A DNA stretch of 30,070 bases from an uncultured Collinsella sp. GTDB taxonomy: Bacteria; Actinomycetota; Coriobacteriia; Coriobacteriales; Coriobacteriaceae. Where the stretch lies: the NCBI GenBank assembly GCA_905210085.1, contig CAJLVJ010000022.1, positions 1 to 30,070 of the forward strand, given 5' to 3'. Of this stretch, positions 7,936 to 15,243 are shown piece after piece; within the stretch, counting starts at the first letter, position 1; each line of letters starts with the position of its first letter. Under the pieces are notes generated by a model, which ran no database searches, was not told the DNA's origin, and was given only the letters and a program-made list of their open reading frames with translations. The position numbers were made by a program, and so were the translations under genes.

Positions 7936-8532
7936 ATGGCAATCGACAGGACTCCTGTTCTTAAGCGCTGCCGTCAGCTCGGGATCGATCCCGCTGCGCT
8001 CGGTTACAGCAGCAAGAAGGAATCTATCCGTCAGCCCAAGCGCCGTCGCAAGGAATCTGAGTACGGCATGCAGCTGCGCGAGAAGCAGAAGGTCAAGTTC
8101 ATCTATGGCGTTCTGGAGAAGCAGTTCCACGGCTACTTCAACAAGGCCCGTAAGATGAACGGCGTCACCGGTGAGAACCTCATGATCATCCTTGAGTCTC
8201 GCCTCGACAACGTTGTCTTCCGTCTTGGCTTCGCCCGCACCCGCAAAGAGGCTCGTCAGTCCGTCCGTCACGGTCACTTCACCGTGAACGGCAAGCGCGT
8301 GGACATCCCGTCCTACCGCGTCAAGGCCGGCGACGTCGTCGCTGTCGGCGAGAAGTTCCGTGACCTCCTCCCCATCAAGGAGGCTCTGATTTCCTCCGAG
8401 CGCTTTGAGGTCCCTGGCTGGCTCGAGGTCGATATCGAGAAGCTGTCTGGTAACGTGCTCGCTCTGCCGACGCGTGAGCAGATCAGCGGTGATATCAACG
8501 AGCAGCTCATCGTCGAGCTCTACTCTAAGTAG
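7936..8532 (+). CDS. rpsD: 30S ribosomal protein S4
   Basis: The 198-residue protein has the N-terminal S4 region and, from about residue 90, the RNA-binding S4 domain (LESRLDNVVFRLGFARTRKEARQ followed by HGHFTVNGKRVDIPSY). S4 nucleates 16S rRNA assembly and in many bacteria represses its own operon. No N-terminal zinc cysteines of the C+ type are seen. It lies between rpsK and rpoA as in the standard alpha operon. Confidence 0.97.
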   Translation: MAIDRTPVLKRCRQLGIDPAALGYSSKKESIRQPKRRRKESEYGMQLREKQKVKFIYGVLEKQFHGYFNKARKMNGVTGENLMIILESRLDNVVFRLGFARTRKEARQSVRHGHFTVNGKRVDIPSYRVKAGDVVAVGEKFRDLLPIKEALISSERFEVPGWLEVDIEKLSGNVLALPTREQISGDINEQLIVELYSK

Positions 8533-8564
8533 TCCATCCGGGCTGCTGAGGCTGGAGGTAATAC

Positions 8565-9506
8565 ATGTCAGAATTCATTAGGCCTCAGGTTCAGGTCGAA
8601 GAGATCAACGAGACGTCTGCTCGTGTCTCCGTCGAGCCGCTCGAGCGTGGCTACGGCGATACGCTGGGTAACTCCCTTCGTCGCGTTCTTCTGTCCTCGC
8701 TCGAGGGTGCCGCCGTCGAGGCTATTCAGATCGATGGTGCGCAGCACGAGTTCATGACCATCCCTAACATGGTCGAGGATGTCACCGACATCGTCCTGAA
8801 TGTCAAGGGTCTTGTCTTCAGGGCTCTCGGCACGACCGACGAGGCGACCGCCACCATTTCGGTTGACGGCCCCTGCGAGGTCACCGGTGCGGACTTCTTT
8901 ATTCCGTCCGAGTTTGAGCTGGTCAACCCCGAGCAGCACATCGCTACGCTCACCGAGGGTGGCCATCTCACCATGAGCATGCGCATCGGCTATGGCCGCG
9001 GCTATGTTTCTGGCGAGGCCAACAAGCGCGACAACGATCCCATCGGTGTGATCCACGTCGACTCGCTGTACTCGCCGGTTTCCCGTTGCGCCAAGCTCGT
9101 TGAGGCTTGCCGTGTCGGTCAGCACACCGACTACGACCGCCTTGTCCTCGAGATCGAGACCAACGGCTCCATCGCCCCGCGCGACGCCGTGGTCCAGGCT
9201 GCCAATATCATCAACCAGCATATGGCCGCCTTTATGAACCTTGCCGAGACCCCCGAGGTCGAGGAGGAGGCTTCGATCTTCGCTCCCGAGGTCACCAACG
9301 ACAACGCCGAGCTGGACAAGCAGATCGAGGATCTGGACCTTTCCGTCCGTTCCTACAACTGCCTTAAGCGCGCCAGCATTCACTCGGTCCGTCAGCTCGT
9401 TGAGTTCTCGGAGAACGATCTGCTCAACATCCGTAACTTCGGTGTTAAGTCGATCGAGGAAGTGAAGGACAAGCTTGAGTCCATGGGCCTGAGCCTGAAG
9501 GCTTAA
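8565..9506 (+). CDS. rpoA: DNA-directed RNA polymerase subunit alpha
   Basis: The 313-residue subunit has an N-terminal assembly domain (GYGDTLGNSLRRVLLSSLEGAAV near residues 29-51) and a C-terminal domain from about residue 245 with the helix-hairpin segment LLNIRNFGVKSIEEVKDKL. The N-terminal domain dimerises to start polymerase assembly. The C-terminal domain binds UP elements and activators. An acidic linker (EVEEEA) separates the two. GGAGGT precedes the ATG. Confidence 0.98.
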   Translation: MSEFIRPQVQVEEINETSARVSVEPLERGYGDTLGNSLRRVLLSSLEGAAVEAIQIDGAQHEFMTIPNMVEDVTDIVLNVKGLVFRALGTTDEATATISVDGPCEVTGADFFIPSEFELVNPEQHIATLTEGGHLTMSMRIGYGRGYVSGEANKRDNDPIGVIHVDSLYSPVSRCAKLVEACRVGQHTDYDRLVLEIETNGSIAPRDAVVQAANIINQHMAAFMNLAETPEVEEEASIFAPEVTNDNAELDKQIEDLDLSVRSYNCLKRASIHSVRQLVEFSENDLLNIRNFGVKSIEEVKDKLESMGLSLKA

Positions 9507-9536
9507 TGCTTCGCATATTTGAGGAGAAACTAGACC

Positions 9537-10004
9537 ATGCGTCACAACGTTAAGAAGGGCCTGAAGCTCGGCACCGATGCGAGCCACACCAAGGCCATGA
9601 AGAAGAGCCTTGCTAAGGCCCTCTTCGAGAACGACCGCATCAAGACCACCGAGACCCGCGCTAAGGCGCTGCGTTCGGTCGTCGATCCGATCATCACCTG
9701 GGCCAAGAAGGGCGACCTGCATTCTCGTCGTCTGGCTATCGCCAAGCTCGGCGATAAGCAGCTCGTTGCCGAGATTTTCGACAAGGCTGCTCAGGGCATG
9801 TGGCAGGACCGCAACGGCGGTTACACCCGCATCATGAAGCTCGGTAACCGCAAGGGCGACAACGCTCCCATCGTTATCATGGAGCTCGTCACCGAGCCCT
9901 GCACGCCTAAGGCCAAGAAGGCTGCTCCGGCCCCCAAGAAGGCCGCTGCTCCCAAGAAGGTCGAGGCTGTCGAGGAGGCTCCTGCTGAGGAGACCGCTGA
10001 GTAG
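9537..10004 (+). CDS. rplQ: 50S ribosomal protein L17 with Ala/Lys/Glu tail
   Basis: The first 120 residues match L17 (MRHNVKKGLKLGTDASHTKAM, then RLAIAKLGDKQLVAEIFDKAAQ and NRKGDNAPIVIMELV). Beyond this is a roughly 33-residue low-complexity tail rich in alanine, lysine, proline and glutamate, giving 155 residues in total. Such tails are common in actinobacterial L17. L17 lies near the exit tunnel. It is the last gene before a strong terminator. Confidence 0.97.
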   Translation: MRHNVKKGLKLGTDASHTKAMKKSLAKALFENDRIKTTETRAKALRSVVDPIITWAKKGDLHSRRLAIAKLGDKQLVAEIFDKAAQGMWQDRNGGYTRIMKLGNRKGDNAPIVIMELVTEPCTPKAKKAAPAPKKAAAPKKVEAVEEAPAEETAE

Positions 10005-10030
10005 ACATTCCGTCTTCATAGGCTATATTC

Positions 10031-10062
10031 GAGGGGTACGTTCGCGTACCCCTCTTTTTTTT
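10031..10062 (+). terminator. Rho-independent terminator of the ribosomal cluster
   Basis: GAGGGGTACG (10031-10040) pairs perfectly with CGTACCCCTC (10045-10054) around a TTCG tetraloop. Eight T residues follow at 10055-10062. The UUCG loop is exceptionally stable. This is a textbook intrinsic terminator 27 bases after the rplQ stop. Confidence 0.95.
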
Positions 10063-10097
10063 GTCGAAATGCCATTGCCTGTTTGTTGGGAGCGTCC

Positions 10098-10922
10098 ATG
10101 ACCGCGCCGTCTGATTTCAATTCGATTCCTGAGCTCGATGCCACGCTCGTTTTCCGCGTGGCCTACGATGGCTCGTCCTACAGCGGCTTTGCCGAGCAGC
10201 CCGGTCAGACGACGGTTGCGGGTGAGTTGCGCCGCGCTATCGAGACGCTCCTGCGCCGCCCGATCGACCTGACGTGTGCGGGGCGTACCGATGCCGGCGT
10301 GCATGCGGTGGCACAGTTCATCAGCGTGCCCGTAACGGACGCTGAGTTGGCTTTGACGCGCCGTAGGTGGCTGAGGGCTATGGATGCCCTCCTGCCCAAA
10401 GATATCGCCATAAACGAGGTCTACAAGGCCCGTAAAGGCTTTTCTGCACGCTTTGATGCGCGTTCCCGTACGTATACGTACCGTATTGCCGATCGCGACG
10501 CGCGCCCTGTGCTTTCGCGCGGTGCGGTGTGGTGGCATCGCTACCCATTGGATGTTGAGGCGATGTCTGCGGCCTGTCCCGCGCTGCTGGGCGAGCAGGA
10601 CTTCAAGAGCTTTTGCAAGGTGGCGTCTGCCGTGGGCAAGCCCACGCACCGCTGCGTGATGCGTGCCGAGTTTGGCCATGAGGTTGCGTTTGGCGAGGAC
10701 ATCCTGACGTTTACCATCGAGGGCAATGCGTTTCTGCATTCGATGGTCCGCACGATCGTGGGCACGCTTGTCGAGATTGGCATGCATCGCCGTGAACCCG
10801 AGTGGATGCGCGAGGTCATCGATGCTTGCGACCGTACCGCTGCGGGCCCCACGGCTCCTGCCTGCGGCCTTACGTTTATGGGCGTGGATTACGATCCCGC
10901 CGAGCTTGTCGTGCTCGACTAG
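10098..10922 (+). CDS. truA: tRNA pseudouridine(38-40) synthase TruA
   Basis: This enzyme converts uridines 38-40 in the anticodon arm of tRNAs to pseudouridine. The catalytic aspartate is D65 in the motif CAGRTDAGVHA. VAYDGSSYSGFAEQPGQTTV near the N-terminus and CGLTFMGVDYD at the C-terminus are also typical. I chose ATG 10098 (274 residues) with GGGAG upstream; a TTG five codons earlier is in frame. It often follows rplQ in Gram-positive bacteria. Here it lies after the terminator, so it needs readthrough or its own promoter. Confidence 0.95.
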   Translation: MTAPSDFNSIPELDATLVFRVAYDGSSYSGFAEQPGQTTVAGELRRAIETLLRRPIDLTCAGRTDAGVHAVAQFISVPVTDAELALTRRRWLRAMDALLPKDIAINEVYKARKGFSARFDARSRTYTYRIADRDARPVLSRGAVWWHRYPLDVEAMSAACPALLGEQDFKSFCKVASAVGKPTHRCVMRAEFGHEVAFGEDILTFTIEGNAFLHSMVRTIVGTLVEIGMHRREPEWMREVIDACDRTAAGPTAPACGLTFMGVDYDPAELVVLD

Positions 10923-10930
10923 GGGAGGAC

Positions 10931-10949
10931 TCGACGCGTCGTGCGTCGA
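10931..10949 (+). other. Hairpin downstream of truA
   Basis: TCGACGC (10931-10937) pairs perfectly with GCGTCGA (10943-10949), loop GTCGT. No U-tract follows, so it is not a clear terminator. It lies eight bases after the truA stop. Confidence 0.4.
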
Positions 10950-11083
10950 CACCCGTCATCTGTGGGCTGCGCGTGTGCAACATCTGTTCTTGGCGTGCAA
11001 TACAACCGGTGTCTCATTGCTTTTATTGCCGGGGTGTACCATGAACCACGGTTTGATTCATTGCTGTCGAGAGGACGGATAAC

Positions 11084-12124
11084 TTGGTTCGACGTGGCTC
11101 GCATCCGCGACTTTCGGTGATCCTTGTGGTAGAAGGTTCGCCCAGCTATGCGATGCGTGCGCTCGAGAGTATCCAGAACCAAGACCTCTACGATTTGCAG
11201 ATTGTCGTTGTCTGCCGCGATGCTGCGCCCGGTGTGCGCCATTCGCTTCAAGTTGCTGCCGACAGGGACATACATATTGATTTGATTGACGTCGAGGACG
11301 CGAAGCGCGGTGCTTGTCTTCGTGCCGGTTTTGCTGCCTCGCGCGGCTCTCAAATCATCGCTATGAACGCCGATGAGTGGTTTGCTCCGCAGTCCCTTCC
11401 CAAGATGGTCGATATCGCGTGCGATACTGCGGCAGACATAGTGTTTCCCACGGTGTCGCTCGACCGCTATGATGCACATCGAGAGCGCCATTCGCGCGTC
11501 TTGGATGCTACTCATATTTCCATTGATAGCAAATCTTCGATGGTGACCGGGCTGCCCCAGTTGATTTTACGCGGCTTGGTTGCTCAAGTCTCTGGCGTGA
11601 TGTATAGCCGTCCGCTGTTTGAGGCATGCCTGTCGCACGGCAAGGCGTACCGTACGGTTGAGTTTATGGCATATGCGCTCTCGCAGGCACGATGCGTGTC
11701 CGGCTGCGGCGATGCTTGTTTCCACGCGGCGGCACCTAAGCTTACAGATGCCTTCGATCCCACCATGTATGCCAAGGTATCCGATGACATCCGAGCACTC
11801 GACGAGCTTGCGGACTCACTCTCGGAAGCAGATAGCGGTGGTCGGCTCAAGCTGGCAAGCCAAAAGTTCTACTTTGCCGGACTGGTCGCCTGCATCGAGA
11901 ATTTGTGCCTGAGCCCGCACGGGTTGTCGTCAATCGAGCGTTCCGCCCGCATGCGCGATATGCTCGATGCGCCTCGAACCCGTCAGATGGTCGCCGCGCT
12001 CAAGGACAACCATCGGGGACTCGGTCTGTTGTTTGGGCCGATTGCCAGCGCCAAGCCCGCGCGCTGCGTGATGTGTACGCATCTGGCAGCTTTTCTTAAC
12101 CGGACGGGCGCAAAAACCGCCTAA
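11084..12124 (+). CDS. Glycosyltransferase family 2-like protein
   Basis: The 346-residue product resembles the GT-A fold of GT2 enzymes: LSVILVVEGSPSYAMRALESI at residues 10-30, then a basic and hydrophobic strand pattern, then SRGSQIIAMNADEWF. The usual metal-binding DxD is replaced by N95-A-D97-E, which is a recognised variant class but may alter activity. The C-terminal 200 residues are not recognisable to me. No membrane segment is evident. TTG 11084 is chosen with GAGGACGG about seven bases upstream. A 161-base spacer separates it from truA. The acceptor and sugar cannot be predicted. Confidence 0.65.
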   Translation: MVRRGSHPRLSVILVVEGSPSYAMRALESIQNQDLYDLQIVVVCRDAAPGVRHSLQVAADRDIHIDLIDVEDAKRGACLRAGFAASRGSQIIAMNADEWFAPQSLPKMVDIACDTAADIVFPTVSLDRYDAHRERHSRVLDATHISIDSKSSMVTGLPQLILRGLVAQVSGVMYSRPLFEACLSHGKAYRTVEFMAYALSQARCVSGCGDACFHAAAPKLTDAFDPTMYAKVSDDIRALDELADSLSEADSGGRLKLASQKFYFAGLVACIENLCLSPHGLSSIERSARMRDMLDAPRTRQMVAALKDNHRGLGLLFGPIASAKPARCVMCTHLAAFLNRTGAKTA

Positions 12125-12208
12125 ACGGCTCATTACGAAACAAACTTGCATAGAATTGTTTCGAAATGCGTTCTTATACACAAAAGCCTTCAAATAGCGT
12201 TAAACTAT

Positions 12209-12223
12209 TCAATCACTGATTGA
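12209..12223. promoter_or_regulatory. Perfect dyad upstream of argR, possible operator
   Basis: TCAATCA and TGATTGA are perfect inverted arms around one central base. The site lies 33 bases before the argR ATG in an AT-rich stretch. ArgR proteins commonly repress their own gene through roughly 18-base palindromic ARG boxes that contain ATTCA-like half sites, and ATTCA is present here. The assignment is inference. Confidence 0.4.
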
Positions 12224-12256
12224 TTGTCTCCGCCATCTTTTGGAGAGAGGGTTTGT

Positions 12257-12694
12257 ATGGCTAAAAAACGCAATGGGCGCCAGGATGCCATTAGAGATAT
12301 TGTGCGCAATAAGGACGTCCGTACGCAACGCGTGCTGGTCGATGAGCTCCGTGCCATGGGCTTTGATTGCACGCAGGCGACTGTCTCTCGCGATATTGCC
12401 GACATGGGGCTGCGTAAGCTCCCTGAGGGCATCTATGTTCTGGCAGAGGACCTGCACCTGCAGCGTATGGTTTCCGAGCTCGTAACGGGCGTTCTACGTA
12501 CCGATAATCTGGTCATGATCAAGGCTCAGCCTGGCACGGCTTCCGGCATCGCCGCCGCCGTTGATGCGGCAGAGTTGCCCGATGTGCTTGGCTCGCTTGC
12601 CGGCAACGATACGATTTTGGTTATTGCCCAGACGGCCGAGGACGGCGAGCGTCTCGAGGCGCTGATCAATAAGCTGAGCAATTCTCGCAAGTAG
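12257..12694 (+). CDS. argR: Arginine repressor ArgR
   Basis: The 145-residue protein is an arginine-dependent transcriptional repressor that works as a hexamer. The N-terminal winged helix includes TQATVSRDIADMGLRKL (residues 39-55) with the conserved S44-R45 recognition pair. The C-terminal oligomerisation and arginine-binding domain carries GTASGIAAAVDAAELPDVLG (93-112) and a GNDTILVIA strand. ATG 12257 has GGAGAGAGG upstream; a TTG 11 codons earlier is open but adds unlike sequence. No arginine biosynthesis gene is adjacent, so its targets lie elsewhere. Confidence 0.93.
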   Translation: MAKKRNGRQDAIRDIVRNKDVRTQRVLVDELRAMGFDCTQATVSRDIADMGLRKLPEGIYVLAEDLHLQRMVSELVTGVLRTDNLVMIKAQPGTASGIAAAVDAAELPDVLGSLAGNDTILVIAQTAEDGERLEALINKLSNSRK

Positions 12695-12745
12695 GCGTGC
12701 GGGTCGTACGCTCGGCACTGTGCGCGCTGACATCGTGGCTTGTAA

Positions 12746-12777
12746 GGGGTATCGACGTTGGTCGGTACCCCCTTTTT
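12746..12777 (+). terminator. Terminator after argR
   Basis: GGGGTATCGAC (12746-12756) pairs with GTCGGTACCCC (12761-12771) across a GTTG loop, with one G-U wobble in 11 pairs. Five T residues follow at 12773-12777. It is oriented to end argR transcription. Confidence 0.92.
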
Positions 12778-12816
12778 GTTTGCCGGTATAAAGAACGCTC
12801 ACCAGGTCGCTTTAAA

Positions 12817-12857
12817 CTAAAAGGCTCCCGAGCAGTTTAATAAGCTGCTCGGGGGCC
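12817..12857 (-). terminator. Terminator after the penicillin-binding protein gene
   Basis: GGCTCCCGAGCAG (12823-12835) pairs with CTGCTCGGGGGCC (12845-12857) with one wobble. Read on the minus strand, a TTTT run follows the stem. It lies 26 bases beyond the stop of the minus-strand gene and completes a convergent pair with the argR terminator. Confidence 0.88.
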
Positions 12858-12882
12858 TTGTTGCTTATGGCCGGATGAATTT

Positions 12883-15081
12883 CTAGCCGACCGTATCGTC
12901 AGGCGTGGGCGAGGGATCGGGAGTGGGCGTAGGCGTAGGCGTAGGCGTGCCGCCATCGCCGCCGGTCGAACCACCAGTGGAGCCGCCCGTCGAGCCACCG
13001 GTCGTACCGGCGCCGCCGGTGGTGTCGCCGCCCGTGGTTTCGGTGGTCGTGGTCGTCGTGGTAGTCGTTGTGGTGGTTTCCTCTTCGTCCTCGTTCTCGT
13101 CCTTGTCGTCGTTCTCCGTCTTCTTGGTGTTGTTGGTGCCGTAGAACTTCCAGACGCTGTTGTTCTTGTAGGTGGGCGCCGTTCCGGTCGCAAACTCCTC
13201 GCGTTCGGTACCGGTCAGAACGGTGTTCATAAACCGCTTAAAGACAGGCAGGTTGGTGCTGTCGCCCAGCAGGTCCGTGCCGTATTTTTGGATGGGGATC
13301 TCGCCCGCGGAATAGCCGGTCCACAGGGCGCACGCCAGCTGCGGGGTATAGCCGCAGAACCACAGGTTAGTGGTGTTGTCGGTGGTGCCCGTTTTGCCGG
13401 CATAGGGCTGGTTGACGCTCAGGGCGCCAGCAGCACCCGTACCGCCGCCCTGCATGACGCCGGACAGAACATCGGTGACCGCGGCGGCCTCGCCCTCGGT
13501 AAGCACCTGTGAGGGATTGTCGGTGTGCTGGTACAGCACCGAACCGGTACGAGAGTCAATCTCGGTGATGGCGATCGGCTGGCGATAGTAGCCGCCGTTG
13601 GCAAACGTCGCGTAGGCGGCGGCCATCTCGAGCGGCGAGATCGAGCCGGTGCCGAGCGTCATGACGGGAACGTCCTCGATGTTGTCCTTGGCGGGATCGA
13701 TGCCGAGCTTTTTGACGAGCGAGATGATCTTGCTGTTGCCGACGGCTTCCGCCACCTGGATGTAGCCGGTGTTGGAGGAGTATGCCGTTGCCTGCTTAAG
13801 CGTGATGTTGCCATAGCTATGGTTGGCGTAGTTTTGGACCTCGGTCGTAGTGCCCTTGGCCTTGAGCGGCGAGTTGCAGTTGAGGGTGACGTTGGGGTTC
13901 ATGCCGTTTTGGATGGCAGTTGCCAGCGTAAAGGCCTTAAAGGTGGAGCCGACGGGACGCTTGGCCGTGGCATGGTTTACGTGGTTCTCGTCGGCGTTGT
14001 AGTCGTAGCCGCCCACCATGCACTTGATGTAGCCGGTCTTGGGGTCGACGACGACCATGCCCATGTCCAGGCCGTCGAGTGAGAGCGTGTCGAGCTGCTC
14101 GCGGACGGCATTCTCTGCCACCTGCTGCATCGTGGGGTCGATGGTGGTCTTGACGGTCAGACCGCCCTTAAAGAGCACGTCGGTCGAGAACTCCTGCTCC
14201 AGCAGCTGCTTGACATAGGCGACAAAGTAGGGCTGCGAGTATACGTCGACGCCACTGCCCGAGATTTCGGTCACGTTGAGGGTGATGGGCTCGGCCTGTG
14301 CGGCATCGTGCTCCTCCTGCGTAATGTGGCCCAGGCGCAACATGTTGTCGAGGACCTTGTTGCGGCGAGACAGTGCCAGATCGGGATTGACCGTGGGGTC
14401 GTACTGCGAAGGCGAGTTGGGAAGGCCGATCAACAGTGCGGCTTCGCTCAGGGTGAGGTCGGCGGCGCTCTTGGACAGGTAGGTCTCGGCTGCGGCCTCG
14501 ATGCCGTAGGCGCCGTGGCCGTAATAGATGGTGTTGAGGTACATCATGAGAATCTCGTCTTTGGAGTACATGTCCTCCATCTTTACGGCGATGTAGGCCT
14601 CGCGCACCTTACGCTCGATGGTCGAGTCGAACTGCTCCTCCTGCAGGATGGTGTTGCGCACCAGCTGCTGGGTGATAGTCGAGGCGCCTTCGTGCCCGCC
14701 GCCGAGGGTTGCCACCGCAGCACGCGCGATACCCCACAGGTCGATACCGCCGTGCTCGTAGAAGCGCTCGTCCTCGACGTCAACGGTGCCCTGCAGCACG
14801 TAGGGGGAGACCTCGTCCTTGGTGATGGACTTGCGGTTTTGCGTGTAGAAGCTTGCGATCTTGTTGCCGTTGCAGTCGACGATCTCGGTGGGCTCGCTCA
14901 CCAGATACGCGTTGGCGTCGGTGTAGTCGGGCAGATCGGACAGCCAACGGTTGACGTTGCCGACCATGCCGATGCCAAACGCCACGCCCGCGATAAGCAA
15001 AAAGCCCAAAAACGAGAGCAGGATTATGGGCAGAGCATGCGTCTTTGAACGGCTGCGTCCCTGTCGTTGGCGAGGACCCAT
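12883..15081 (-). CDS. Bifunctional class A penicillin-binding protein
   Basis: The 732-residue protein polymerises and cross-links peptidoglycan outside the membrane. A short basic cytoplasmic tail precedes one transmembrane helix (about 17-40). The GT51 transglycosylase domain has its catalytic glutamate at E103 (VEDERFYEHGG) and the STITQQLVRN motif. The transpeptidase domain has S379-T-F-K382, S435-S-N437 and K563-T-G. From residue 649 follows a disordered tail with an acidic block, 12 threonines, STGG repeats and Thr-Pro repeats, which may cross the wall. ATG 15081 has GGAGGT six bases upstream; upstream in-frame codons were rejected. It resembles PBP1a/PonA. Confidence 0.92.
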   Translation of the reverse strand: MGPRQRQGRSRSKTHALPIILLSFLGFLLIAGVAFGIGMVGNVNRWLSDLPDYTDANAYLVSEPTEIVDCNGNKIASFYTQNRKSITKDEVSPYVLQGTVDVEDERFYEHGGIDLWGIARAAVATLGGGHEGASTITQQLVRNTILQEEQFDSTIERKVREAYIAVKMEDMYSKDEILMMYLNTIYYGHGAYGIEAAAETYLSKSAADLTLSEAALLIGLPNSPSQYDPTVNPDLALSRRNKVLDNMLRLGHITQEEHDAAQAEPITLNVTEISGSGVDVYSQPYFVAYVKQLLEQEFSTDVLFKGGLTVKTTIDPTMQQVAENAVREQLDTLSLDGLDMGMVVVDPKTGYIKCMVGGYDYNADENHVNHATAKRPVGSTFKAFTLATAIQNGMNPNVTLNCNSPLKAKGTTTEVQNYANHSYGNITLKQATAYSSNTGYIQVAEAVGNSKIISLVKKLGIDPAKDNIEDVPVMTLGTGSISPLEMAAAYATFANGGYYRQPIAITEIDSRTGSVLYQHTDNPSQVLTEGEAAAVTDVLSGVMQGGGTGAAGALSVNQPYAGKTGTTDNTTNLWFCGYTPQLACALWTGYSAGEIPIQKYGTDLLGDSTNLPVFKRFMNTVLTGTEREEFATGTAPTYKNNSVWKFYGTNNTKKTENDDKDENEDEEETTTTTTTTTTTTETTGGDTTGGAGTTGGSTGGSTGGSTGGDGGTPTPTPTPTPDPSPTPDDTVG

Positions 15082-15243
15082 ATATTGACCTCCAGGTATG
15101 TCGTGCCGGACGGTGAATGTGTCGTCGGGGCAGGATGGACATAAGTTATTACACGATAAACCAAACGGGGCGCGCGAGGCCTCGTGTATGCTGGAAGACG
15201 GCATTTTTCAGAGTGAATGCATACCTTGGTAAGGAGTTTGCCG

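Noticed and set aside
8568..10019. A 483-codon minus-strand frame opposite rpoA and rplQ
   Set aside because: It covers two certain genes and their spacer on the other strand and has a Leu/Gly/Val-rich shadow composition.
12905..13144. Plus-strand valine- and proline-rich frame
   Set aside because: Antisense of the threonine and glycine repeats in the penicillin-binding protein tail.
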